From: Hemerocallis citrina
Taxonomy: Eukaryota > Streptophyta > Magnoliopsida > Asparagales > Asphodelaceae
Assembly (NCBI GenBank): GCA_017893485.1
Contig: CM030360.1
Location: 151,534,647 to 151,598,646 of the forward strand
DNA length: 64,000 nucleotides
Reading direction: 5' to 3'
Shown in pieces: positions 10,438 to 20,861 of the stretch. The notes beneath the pieces were generated by a model. It saw only the letters and a program-made list of their open reading frames with translations, had not been told where the DNA came from and did not search any database. The position numbers and the translations under genes were made by a program. Within the stretch, counting starts at the first letter, position 1. Each line of letters begins with the position of its first letter.

Positions 10438-11278
10438 GCCTTGTTAGGGATGGACCTAGTTGGCCACTTTCCGGATGCAACAGGCCAAAGACGCTTCCTC
10501 ATAGTGGCCATCGACTACTTTACTAAGTGGGCCGAGGGAGAACCCTTGACCACAATAACTGAACATCAAGCCCATCAATTTTTTTGGAAACACATTATTT
10601 GTCGGTTCAGGATCCCGCACGTGCTCATCACTGATAATGTAACTCAATTTGCGGGCAATTGTTTTTGAAAGTTCTGCGAAGACCTCCGGATCTAGCAGCG
10701 GTTCTCATAAATAGCCCATCCCCAATCGACAGACCAAGCTGAAAACGCCAACCGCCAAATTCTCGAAGGCCTAAAAAAATGATCGGACAAATCTCCCAAG
10801 GGACTATGGGTCGACAAATTTTCAAATCCTTTGGTCGTACCAAACAACCCAAAGGATCCCTACAGGCGAGTCCCCATTCAACCTAACATATGGGATAGAA
10901 GTTGTCATCCCACTGGAAATCATGCTTCCTTTGCCTAGGATCATAGGCTTCAATGAGGAATCCAATTCGAGTGAACTCAGAGCCAACGATTTTCGTGAAA
11001 AATTCACCATTAGAAGAAATATCTATCAGTAACAGATTGAAAGGTTCTGCAACAAAAAGGTCTGTCCGACTGACATCAAGGCAGGTAACCTTGTACTCAG
11101 GAAACTCTCTCTTACCCACCTCACCATGAATGGAAAACTAGCCTCAAACTGGGAGGCCCCGTACAAGGTCTCTCAAGTGGTACGCCCTGACACGTATCAA
11201 CTCGAACACCTATGGGGCGAAATAGTCAAAAGACCCTAGAACGCTGAGCACCTTATTAAGTTCCATGGGGGAAAATAG
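10438..11278 (+). pseudogene. Tat-type integrase, decayed; RT and RNase H deleted upstream
   Basis: The core begins GMDLVGHFPDATGQRRF with the first catalytic Asp, then IDYFTKWAEGEPL, then LITDNVTQF with the second Asp (the usual Gly after DN is Val). Near 10710 an HPQ-x-x-x-Q-x-EN motif carries the catalytic Glu. The C-terminal part, with STGESPFNLTYG- and NGKLASNWEAPYKV-like wording, runs in several frames to TAG at 11276-11278. Stops include TGA 10666-10668. The protease remnant ends only about 150 bp upstream, so the whole RT-RNase H segment and the zinc-binding N-terminus of integrase are missing. Confidence 0.88.
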
Positions 11279-11394
11279 GGGCATCTGCGGTTGTAATCGG
11301 TGCTATGCGCTATTCTTTTTGTGTAATCAAGCAAGCAAATGCAATTAAACTTTTTCGTTTTTCAAGTCAGAATCTCTTACGGCCTCGCCGTTCG

Positions 11395-12165
11395 GCTTAG
11401 ACTTCGAGTCCAAATGAGAGATTTCTCAATCTCTCACATCCTCGTTGCTCATCTAGGACTTCTAGCCATGATGAGAGATTTCTCAATCTCTCGCATGAAC
11501 TTCGAGCCCAAACGAAAGATTTCTCAATCTCTCTCGTCCTCGCTGCTCGGCTTGAACTTCGAGCCAAAACGAGAGATTTCTCAATCTCTCACATGGACTT
11601 CGAGCTCAAACGAGAGATTTCTCAATCTCTCACGTCCTCGCCACTCGGCTTGAACTTTGAGCCATAATGAGAGATTTCTCAATCTCTCACATGGACTTTG
11701 AGCCCAAACGAGAGATTTCTCAATCTCTCACATCCTCGCCGCTCGGCTTGGACTTCTAACCCTAATGAGAGATTCCTCAATCTCTCACATCATCGCTGCT
11801 CGGCTTGAACTTCTAACTCTAACGAGAGATTCCTCAATCTCTCACATCTTCACCGCTCGGCTTAGACTTCTAACCATAACGAGAGATTCCTCAATCTCTC
11901 ACATCCTCCTGCTCAACTTAGACTTCTAGCCCTAACTAGATTTTTCTCAGTCTCTCATGTCCTCGATGCTTGGCTTTTTCACAAGCTACATTACACTCGA
12001 CGCTTGGCATGCTCCTCGAGCCAACAGCCAGCTTTTGTACAAACTTTCTATGCTCGAAGCCACGGCAAGCTATGCTATTAAGAGATTTCTTAATTTGTCA
12101 CGTCCTCGCCGCTTGGCTTGGACTCTACTTAACGAGAGATTTCTCAATCTCTCACCTTCGACCAG
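11395..12165 (+). repeat. Tat tandem array 1 (57-bp and 41-bp monomers)
   Basis: The repeats are anchored by GAGAGATTTCTCAATCTCTC, which contains the perfect inverted repeat GAGAGATT/AATCTCTC around TCTC. Anchor positions 11416, 11473, 11514, 11571, 11612, 11669, 11710, 11767, 11824 and 11881 alternate 57, 41, 57, 41, 57, 41, 57 and then settle at 57 bp. The short monomer lacks 16 bp corresponding to the CTCGCCGCTCGGCTT segment. The array lies between the integrase and the antisense ORF. Confidence 0.93.
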
Positions 12166-12242
12166 TTCACCTCACCAACACTAGCTTGGAACATGCCTAG
12201 GTCAGAGTCCAGGAAGAAAAAAAAACACTAACAGAAAGACCG

Positions 12243-12249
12243 TTTTATT
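12243..12249 (-). terminator. polyadenylation-signal-like AATAAAA of the antisense ORF
   Basis: On the minus strand AATAAAA lies about 220 bp past the antisense ORF stop at 12466 and before tandem array 1. This is where a polyadenylation signal would be expected for an antisense transcript. It is a short, common motif, so support is positional only. Confidence 0.35.
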
Positions 12250-12465
12250 AAAGAGTTTACAAAGTACAAGGCATAAATTTTGCCAATACAGAGGGCCGCA
12301 CATGATACAACAAAGTTACAAGAAGAATAAAAGTCTCTCGAGTTACAAATTTGGCCTACCCTTCAGCTTGGGGGGCCTTAGGACTGACACTAACCAGTTC
12401 ACGTCCGATCAAACGTGTTTGATTGTCGACGAGCCCATCAAGATCCAGCAACCGAGCTTTGAGCA

Positions 12466-12564
12466 TCACCCGACCTCAGCAGCTTCAGCCTCAGGGTTGG
12501 GGATAGGCCTGCAGCCAATGGTCAATCGCTCCTGAATGAACGAGTTCGGGATCCACCCACTCCG
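12466..12564 (-). pseudogene. antisense ORF of the Tat element, C-terminal piece
   Basis: The minus-strand frame ends RPIPNPEAEAAEVG then TGA at 12466-12468. It is cut at 12564/12565 by a solo LTR and resumes at 15924 beyond it, with the target bases CTCCG/TTCCG duplicated. The acidic C-terminus and the coiled-coil-like piece upstream resemble C-termini of Tat antisense ORFs, but I cannot name a domain. Confidence 0.5.
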
Positions 12565-14086
12565 TGTACCACCCCACATTTTTATTTTAATTAAAAATGC
12601 ATTTTTCGATTTTTGCACGTATGATGCACGTGCAAATTTATCCAACTCTTTTCTTACTCTCATTTACTAATTTTAACATGCATAATCTTATTTAGCCTTT
12701 TTAAATAAACCCATGGACCTAAAGTTAAATTCTAGCCCATTAGATTAATTAAAAGAAGAGCCCACTAGAATAATTAAGTTAGTTAATTAAAATAAAAGCC
12801 CATGGGACAAGCCCATTAATTAAATCATATTTTAAGTTGTGCATGGACTCATACATGACATGTAACAACTTTTAATATACATTTTTAAACTATAGGAATT
12901 GTATTAATTATTGTGCATGTGTGTGCACTAGTGCACAACACGTGCACATGGAATTTGAGGAGACAAGGGGGGTTGGCCGGATTTGATAGTGGTGGAGGGA
13001 GGTTGAGTTTGTGAAAGGTTGGGAGCATGAAAGGTTAGGAGTTTTAGGAGTTAAGATTGTGAAGGGTTGGAAGAATTAAGAGAGCAATTTATTAGGTGGA
13101 GATTTATGCAAATTAAACCCTCCCATTATCCTATTATTACACCCTCATTTTCCCCTCTCTTGTCACACCAAAACTTAACAAATTAAGAGAGAAAAAGAAA
13201 GAGACAAAGGGAGTACCTTGTGCTTGGAGGCTTGCTAGGAGGAGAAGGACAAGGAGGTGCTAGTGGAGCTAGGAGCTAGGAGAGGTCTCTTCATTGTGAT
13301 ATTTTAATTCTTCATATAGGTGGGTGATTTCTTACTTTCTAGTTGTAGAATATGCATGCTAAAATCTATAAATAAGTACTTTAAGTTGATGTTGATATGA
13401 AATATGTAGATAAAACCCATGCTAGTGTAATATGTTATGAATGAGAATGGTCTTGTGATGAATAAGCAAATAATAGATACCATGCTAATTAAAAAGAGGA
13501 TTTTTCACTAAAGAATTAATAATATGAATCATCTTAGTATGCTTGTAAAATTTTGTACATGTTGAGTATATAGAAATTTGTTGAAGAATGTCATATTCAA
13601 ATCATGCCTTAGAATCTAATGACTAAGAAAGAAGAAGAGAAAGCTAAAAAAATTTAGTTAGTGTTGACATATGTATATTTGCCATATTGTATTTGAAAAT
13701 AATAATTTTCTCCATGAAAGAGGTTTTTTGTGAAGTTCTCATGATTGAGAGACATGTTGGTGTTGTTATAATTTTTTTTTATTTGTATAAATGAGAACAT
13801 AAACTAGTTTTTATGAACACTATTATTAAATTCAAGTTTGAGAAAAATACAAGCCTATGTGTAAAATGAGAAGAGGAATTGTTTAAAGAAATGGAAATAC
13901 GGTTTTAATGTAGTTGAAATTTGTTGTTTACTATTTTTAAAATTCATTCTCAGTCAAGAGAAAATTTATTTCAAAATCCTAAAAAGATTGGATCTTTGGA
14001 TAAACAAGTTCGTATGAAAAAGAACCAATTTCTGAACAGTTTAAACAAAAGTATATTAATACTACTCATAAATAGAAATTACACTT

Positions 14087-14165
14087 GGACTTACTGGTTA
14101 GCCAGTGTAACACAGAGCACTCCTTGTAAGAGATCTTGGGTTCGAAACTTGATAGTTGCATTTAT
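14087..14165 (+). other. tRNA-like pol III cassette 1 in LTR A1
   Basis: An A-box-like ACTGGTTAGCCAGTG and a B-box GGGTTCGAAACT (14138-14149) are spaced as in tRNA-derived promoters, with a T-rich stretch downstream. The second cassette at 14246-14340 starts and ends with similar words. Equivalent pairs occur in the reverse copies at 30372-30605 and 42348-42590. It is not a functional tRNA: the cloverleaf does not close. Confidence 0.5.
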
Positions 14166-14245
14166 TTTTGCTCTTCTAATTAATTTCCAAAACTGAGATT
14201 TGATTCATGAGCATTTCGGCAAGGACTTGGACACCTGAGTCCATT

Positions 14246-14340
14246 GGACTTTCTGGCTAGCGGGTCTGGGCTTTGGGCGGCACTGTAGCTTGCGTGCGGT
14301 CCTGGGTTCGAAACCCCTTAACTGCACTTTGTTTTTTTTT
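14246..14340 (+). other. tRNA-like pol III cassette 2 in LTR A1
   Basis: GGACTTTCTGGCTAGCGGGT (A-box-like) and CTGGGTTCGAAACCCC (near-consensus B-box, 14302-14317) are followed by a nine-base T run at 14332-14340 that could stop pol III. It shares start and end wording with cassette 1 at 14087, suggesting an old duplication. Confidence 0.5.
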
Positions 14341-15055
14341 ATTTCTTTTGGACATTTTCAATGGTTTTAAATGGGAATAAAATTTGGAGAAAAATAATAG
14401 ATATTTTATAAAATAAAATATAGTTTATTAAAAAGAGTTGCAAAATTTTTCAAGTATATTTGAGATACAAAATTGAAAATTGAGATAGAAAGACGAATAA
14501 TGTGAACTTAAAAATCTATTATTTAAGAATAGATCTTTCTTTTATTAAGAAGAGTAAAGCATTAGTTTGTGAAGTGATTTTTCTTGACGAGAATTATACT
14601 CTTATTTTGTTTAAAGAATATTTTGAAGTGAGTTGAGATATTGCAAGAGTTTGAATTTTTTGATAAATTTCATGTGATGAAGTTGTATTCTTGAAAGAAA
14701 TTATTTGCTTATAAAGATTATGAATGAATAAATAGATCGTGAATAGTGACAAGATTTTGATCATTTGCGAATAAATTGAAGATGAAAATATCTAAGTTTA
14801 AGACATGTTTATTGAAGGGTATGTGTACCCATGGATTTCTTGTACATGATAAAGTTGTGATTTAGAGTTAGTGAGACCTCGAGTACCGGCACTATTGAAT
14901 TGAAAAGAGTTGAGATATATTTTGAGATATGGCCATGGAGCTATCTCATTTTTGTTGATTAAGTCTGGTAGGAGGTAAAACAAATTCTAGGTTTGGAAAT
15001 TTATTCATGTCTTGAACTAAATAATTAGGCACATAAGTGAAGATGTAGTAAACTT

Positions 15056-15312
15056 GGGCAAACGTAAGTGGGGCACTCTATATAGTCGGGCGGTGGATTT
15101 CGGGACTATAGACCCAGTTGGGCGGTGGATTCCGCGACTGTGGTTGCTTCGTGGGAGACGTCCTTTTATTTTAAATCCGGGACTATGCGTAGTCGGGCAG
15201 ATAGTTTACCGTTCTCTAATGTATATACGTATACCGGGGCTAGAGGGGCATTTGTGAGATGATTCGCACGATGAGGGATCTGTTATAACAGTCGGGCGGT
15301 GGATTTCGAGGC
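15056..15312 (+). repeat. minisatellite GGGCGGTGGATTYCG in LTR A1
   Basis: Degenerate repeats of a GTCGGGCGGTGGATTTCGGGAC word with a GACTATAG/GACTGTGG continuation occur about 110-350 bp upstream of the conserved CCTATATAG box. Other family members carry unrelated repeats at this place. Confidence 0.6.
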
Positions 15313-15923
15313 TGGGATCCATATTCATGGAATGATCCTAAACCTTGTCTTATTACTGGGTAGTTCTCATGGCGAAAGATCGAACCCTTAAATGTGGAGT
15401 ACGAAGGTGCTTGCCCTCGGACCTATATAGTATGGGATGCATAGAATCCGAACAAGTATGCGTTATTGCCATCTTAGTATAAAAATGTGTGCATTAGGCA
15501 TTAAGGTATCACATACACTTACATATTTAAAATAATCACTTTTGACACTTTATTGTTCATTCAAATTGTGGTTTGTTAAAGTATGAAATCATTATATGTA
15601 CGGCATAGAGAGGAAGGCCGAGTATAACATTTTCGTGAGTTGTAAGTGACTGACGTGCCCACAGCTTAATATGCAGGTAATGGACTTTTTATGAAGAAGT
15701 AAAGATGTTATGATGCAGTTGATGACTTACATTGATTTAGTTGTATAAGTTGTATTTTATTTTCAATGTTGTATTTCTTTTATTCTTCTGCTGTGTAAAC
15801 AAAATGTAAAGAACTCTGATGTATGTTGAAAAGTTTTAAATTCCTTATAAAATTGTACGAAGTGAAGTATAAAGATCCTGTGAAATCTCGAATTCGGTCT
15901 TATTTGGAATTTGGGGCGTTACA

Positions 15924-16253
15924 TTCCGAGCATAACCTTCAATCTCTGTATCTCCAGTTCCTTCTCCACTATCACCTTACAAAGGAACGACTCTTTAGTG
16001 GGGCGTTGAAAGGAAGCGAGGGATGTCAACCACTCGGACTCGGCGTCATCCATGTTTTGGTCAGAAAGCGCCTTCTTCGAATGGGCTGATTGCAAACTCA
16101 GCTTTTTCTACCTATTCATGAAGTAAGAATGGGCTGCTTCCCTGTCTTTGGCTTCTTTGCGATGATGCACCAAAATATCCTCCAGGGATTTCACTCGGTC
16201 CTGAGGCGTTCGAGCTCGGCAATACGAGGGTCGGTCAAAGCAAGGTCGAATAT
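15924..16253 (-). pseudogene. antisense ORF of the Tat element, coiled-coil-like piece
   Basis: The minus-strand reading contains DRVKSLEDILVHHRKEAKDR and further charged, heptad-like sequence across frameshifts. It reads outward from an acceptor-like TTCTATGTCAG whose AG is at 16254-16255. It lies between the solo LTR ending at 15923 and the composite LTR insertion starting at 16272. I infer it is continuous with the pieces at 12466-12564 and 27984-28737. Confidence 0.5.
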
Positions 16254-16271
16254 CTGACATAGAAGTAAAAG

Positions 16272-17181
16272 TGTCACGCCTCGCTTCCCAAAAGGAATAC
16301 GGAATACGAGTACATAACAAAAATCAGCGAATGATTTTCATCATTCATAAGCTGTAGGATTAACTCAGCATCATAACAAGGAATATAACAAAATATACTC
16401 AACCACGCATGCATGAATAATTTATTAATTAACAGAACTCATTTGAAACAAATATAAATATCCTAAATAAATTCAAGATCTGGATCAAAAGTAAAAACTT
16501 CGGGACAACAAGTCCGTTACAAGTTTTAAGTAGCAACAAGAATTAAATAAACTCAAGCACAAAATAACTAAAACAAGTTTTCCCAAGCGAAGCCTAAAAT
16601 ATTTGCTCACCAACTCCTGCAGGCAATTGATGTCTAAAATTTGTATATATATCGTGTAGAAGAAAAATAGAGAAACAAAGACAGACGCCCATTAGTGCAA
16701 GTTACGGGCCGCAAGTAGTACAAGCAAGGGGTATGAAAATAAGTGCAAGAAAATATGAAACAAGATTTGGAATCAAGAGTATACAACGTGATATGACAGG
16801 GATGCAACAAGTAATGAAGTTCAAGAGACTAGCTAGCAAGTGAAACAATTCATGTAACAGGATCGGGTAACAAATACAAGTAGTAGGAACAGGTAACAAG
16901 TGAGCATGTAATTTGTATCAAGTATCAAGTAACAAGTATCACGTAACAAATATCAAGTAACAAGTATCAAGTAGCATGCGAGGCAGGTGTCAAGTGTGTA
17001 CAAGTAACAAGTTATTCTTAAGTCTATTATTTAATTCTATCTAGGTAGCACTTCATGCGTCTCATTTATTTACCGCATGGTTGCTACTTACAAACAAGTT
17101 ACGTTTAGACCTAGTGGTGGATTTTTATAGGGCCGTGTACTTAGGTTTTGTAGGAAATACGAGCATGTGGTCAAACCATGG
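16272..17181 (-). repeat. long LTR B1, reverse, left segment
   Basis: It begins TGTCACGCCTCGC, the reverse of a GGCGTGACA end. The sequence is the reverse complement of the 3' part of LTR B2 (to 20856) and matches the reverse LTR at 48218-51541, for example TGATTTTCATCATTCATAAGC against TGATATTAACATCATTCATAAGC. It is interrupted after CATGG at 17177-17181 by LTR B2 and resumes at 20862. The left flank AAAAG (16267-16271) may pair with GAAAG at 27979-27983 as the outer TSD. Confidence 0.75.
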
Positions 17182-18657
17182 TGTAACACCTGTTTTCTAT
17201 TTTGTGTATTTTGAGTGTATTTTATTTTGTATCTTTTCTTAGATCGTATATTGAATTTTATTTTCAATATATTTGTTTTTGTCATTTTTTTTTCTTTTAT
17301 TGTGTTTTGATCCAATTGTCTCATTTTTTTTGTATCGCCCTATATTTTTCTTCGTGGATTTGTCCTAATTCTTGAACCCATTGTTTAAACCTAATAATAC
17401 CCAAATCCCTATCCATTTTTTTTTATACCCAAAACCATTAACTAATTCACCTAATACCCATTACTACCATTTCCATACCTGTTCATTAACCTAACTACTA
17501 TCAATCCTGTACACTAAATCCCCTAACCCGACCCGCTATTACCCATTACCCTAAATCACCTAACTACTCTACTCTATTTACACTAAGCCCAAACCCAAAT
17601 CTGTTTGGCCATGTTCTTCACTTCCGAAACCTTAACATATCCCCCCCATATAAACCCATGCATTGCCCTGTTCACCATCCCCATATCAGTCGCTCTCTCT
17701 CCTCTCAACCCTATCCCGAACCCACTGCAAACCATGACCTCCAAGCCCCTGCATCTCCGTCACCCGATCACCTTCCTATGCTTCACACCGACTTCCATCT
17801 GCAGGCTATCACACCCAGGCCACTGTCCCTCTCCTCCGTCACGCCTGCAGTCCAGCCCGTTTCCCCGTGCACCTGCCCCGTCATCGCGCCACTGCAACAG
17901 CAACAGCAACAGCTCATCGCTGTGCTATGCTCCGTTGATAGTGCACACCGGAAGCGCCTCGAGGTGTTTTGTTGTCCCCATTCGTTTCTCTCTCTCGCCC
18001 TTTGTGTGCAAGTGTGGTGGTGGTGCACGTGTTCTCATTGACTCGTGGTTGTGTTCGTTGGAGTTCGTTGTTCGTGAGTTGGTTCGTGAATTCTCGTTCA
18101 TGGGTTTTGCTCGCTTTTGGTTCGTTGTGTTCGTTACTCGGTAATCCGTTCCCCTTATTCTTGTTTTTGTGCTATTTTTATCATCGTCTCTCAGGCAAGT
18201 AACTTGTATTCTTTTCTTTGTTTAATACAAGTACTAAATACCGCTTGTAGTGTAGTTGGGTTCTAGAGACAATTTGTGTTTGAAACCCCTCGTTGATATT
18301 GTCTCTATTGTGATTATTTGACCATAGTTGCCTCATGACATTAATGACATGAATTAACCTAGGGTTGACCACTTTGATGTATTGTTTATACTACTTTGAG
18401 ATATCTATGCTTGATGTGTTATTCGTGTCATACTTGTCGAATACTTTTAAAATACCCTATACCATGTTTGTTTGGACATCTAGTACACTATATTTCATGT
18501 TTGGGTTGTTTTGGATGAATTTCGTGTGATTTATGTTGATTAGAGTATGAAGAACAAATATGTATTTTTCTGTTTCTCTGATATTGATCAGTATTTTAGA
18601 TCATGTTAAGGTCAGTATTTAAAAATATTTTGTGAACATGAGTTGTAGAGTATTATG

Positions 18658-19460
18658 TCTATTTTCTAACCCTTTTGACGGATTTCAGTTTCGTTTTACG
18701 AGTTGTGAGTTATGTCTATTTTACTACAGTAGTGTCGAAAGATTTCCAAATTGTGTTTTCTATGAATTCTGAAGAGTAATCTATTTTTATTCTGGTGTTA
18801 AAATTATTATTTTAATCTGAAATTTTTATCAGTACTTTTAGACCTGATTGGGATTAACCCTGAATTTTTATGGATTTATTTGATGAGTTGTACCAACCGT
18901 TCTATGTTTTCAAACAAGCACTTTACTAGCAGATTTTTCTCGTTGTTCAGTAAAGAACCTAATTTTCGTCCTAACTCTACTTGCTGTTTGTAAATTATTT
19001 CTGAATATGAAAGTTAGCCTACTGTGTCTATTTTATCACCCTTTTGGTGGATTTGGATTTAGATTTATGGTTTGTGAGATATTGCTATTTTCGTACTGTA
19101 GTGTTTATAATCTCAGATTTACAAAACTACTACATCTTGATATTTTCTGATTTTACTTGACTACTCTATTTTTTTTTGGAAAATTATGAAACCTGTTTTT
19201 CTGTTACTATATATATAAAGGAATACCCCAGACTTTTCGTGAATTTAGTTAATGAGTTTTCATGCTGTTTTCCCGACTTTGAATACAAACTACTAATTTC
19301 TGGCTGAATACGTTTTCTGGTTTCAATTCAGTTTTGACTCTTGTTTTTGTGAAATACTATATGACTTACATATTTTTGCTGGATTTGGCCGGGAGTCTAT
19401 TTTCTATATTCTTTGACGGATTTATATTTGCATGTTTGTAGCAACGGGAATCTCAGTTTT
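18658..19460 (+). repeat. 369-bp internal repeat in LTR B2
   Basis: Three degenerate units are recognised by a word like TCTATTTTNTANCCCTTTTG followed by ACGGATTT, starting at 18658, 19027 and 19396, spaced exactly 369 bp. Units also share a TTGTGAG...CTATTTT...TACTGTAGTG stretch. Confidence 0.6.
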
Positions 19461-19767
19461 AGTGCAGTACTGTCATGCTGTCCTGAACTAGAGTTTTTGT
19501 TGTATTATCCTGTTATGAGTTATCTTTCACCTGTACATATTTATCTTGCAACCTGAACCTGTTACATGATCATGCTATGCTATTTTTGTTCTGTTTGTGA
19601 CGCATACATGCCTGTTTGCTAATAATAACAAAATAATCAAGCCGGGGTTAAGGGAAAGATCTAGTAGTGGAAAATATAGAAATGTGTACTGAGAAGAGGA
19701 CTTGTGTCTTGCCTGTTACGTGTTCATGACTACATAATTCACGATCCTGTTTACCTGATTACCTGAC

Positions 19768-19968
19768 TGCATGCTTCCCTATAGGAAGATGTACTCGAAA
19801 GAGAACCACTAGGTTTTGCCTATTCCTGTACCTGACTGCATACTTCTCTATAGGAAGGTGTACTCGGAAGAGAACCACTAGGTTCTACCTGTTCCTGTAC
19901 CTGATTGCATACTTCCCTATAGGAAGGTGTACTCGGAAGAGAACCACTAGGTTCTACCTGTTCCTGTT
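19768..19968 (+). repeat. tandem repeat CCCTATAGGAAGGTGTACTC in LTR B2
   Basis: Three copies of about 70 bp contain CTGACTGCATACTTCCCTAT, AGGAAGGTGTACTCGGAAGA and GAACCACTAGGTTCTACCTG. The GAACCACTAGGTTC part is itself palindromic. Confidence 0.8.
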
Positions 19969-20109
19969 ATTCCTGTTATCCTGATCCCTGAGTACACTGC
20001 CCTATAGACTCCACTTCGAAATCTAAACAAAACTATTTGAATGTAGTAACCATGTAGTAAAAACCGGGATGCATGAACTGCTACCTAGATAGGAATAATA
20101 CAAGACTTG

Positions 20110-20275
20110 ACATAACCTGATACCTGTTACATGCTTACCTGTACCTGTTTACCTGTATACCTGTCTACCTGATTACCTGTATACCTGTTTACATGTTTAC
20201 CTATTTACCTGCTTGCTTGACACTTGATACATGTTACCTGTACCTGTTAGTATACCATGCTACTTGATTCTGTTT
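20110..20275 (+). repeat. ACCTGTTT/ACCTGTAT short repeat in LTR B2
   Basis: Many variants of TTACCTGTATACCTGT occur with a loose period of about 8-10 bp. The reverse copy at 16900-17000 has the related CAAGTAACAAGTATCA repeats on the plus strand. Confidence 0.7.
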
Positions 20276-20861
20276 GCCTGATTCATGTTAGACATTTTAT
20301 TTTGTTGACATGCTTATTCCATACCAAGTTTATTTCTGCTGTTATTCTATATTTGTTATTCTTCCCCATGTACTTGTATCCTGCACTACAAGCGGCCCGT
20401 AACTTGCATTGACGGGAGTTTGTTTTTCTCTTTTCATTTTTCCTGCAATTTATTAATTGCAGATCAGGATGCCCAGTTGTCAGATGGAGTTGGTGATATG
20501 AGATATTAGTGCTGATTTTTTACATTTATTATTATTATTATTGCTGTTTCTACTTGAACAATTGTACTTAATTATTTGGATTTATTTTTGTATTTGGGCA
20601 ATGTGACCCAGGATATTATTAACTTATCCAGACTTGATTTATTTGAGATTATTATTATATTTTGGTTTCAAGTAAATTTCTGTTGGTATATTTGATTCGA
20701 CTATGCACACTTGGTTGATTTCTTTCGCTTCCGACTTTGATTATTCTTGTGAGATGTTGTAATGATTCTGAACCGCTTATGGATGATGAAAATCATTCGC
20801 TCGGCTTAGTCACGTATCTGTATTTCGTATTCTCTTTTGAAAAATGGGGCATGACACATGG

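Larger units (their letters stand above)
12565..15923 (+). repeat. solo long LTR A1 (3359 bp), forward
   Basis: It runs from TGTACCACCCC to TTTGGGGCGTTACA, flanked by CTCCG (12560-12564) and TTCCG (15924-15928), a 5-bp TSD with one mismatch. It has no internal retrotransposon genes. Its 3' half matches the reverse copies at 28738-32060 and 37933-43835, including the box CCTATATAGTATGGGATGCA (15422) and a GACTGACGTGCCCACAG box (about 15650). TG..CA ends, 5-bp TSD, length above 3 kb and TGTAAC(A/G)CCCC-type termini suggest a Tekay/Del-type gypsy LTR. That lineage is inferred from LTR character only. Confidence 0.8.
17182..20856 (+). repeat. solo long LTR B2 (3675 bp), forward, nested in B1
   Basis: It runs from TGTAACACCTG to AATGGGGCATGACA, flanked by a perfect 5-bp TSD CATGG (17177-17181 and 20857-20861). 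It sits inside a reverse member of its own family, so the region folds as long inverted repeats. It contains a 369-bp internal repeat (18658, 19027, 19396), a tandem repeat around TCCCTATAGGAAGGTGTACTC (about 19770-19960), and ACCTG-rich repeats (about 20110-20270). A CT-rich stretch (17600-18000) may be promoter or leader; open frames there look compositional. Confidence 0.85.

Noticed and set aside
11395..12165. Regular repeats with spacers resembling a CRISPR array
   Set aside because: Whole monomers including the spacers are repeated, no cas genes exist, and the array lies inside a plant retrotransposon.
14087..14340. Two genuine tRNA genes
   Set aside because: A- and B-box-like words are present but acceptor and anticodon stems do not close. 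Diverged equivalents exist in other LTR copies.
17605..18144. 179-codon open frame in LTR B2
   Set aside because: Pro/Ser/His-rich peptide from CT-rich DNA, no domain, and the matching part of other B LTRs does not keep the frame as far as I can see. More likely promoter or leader.
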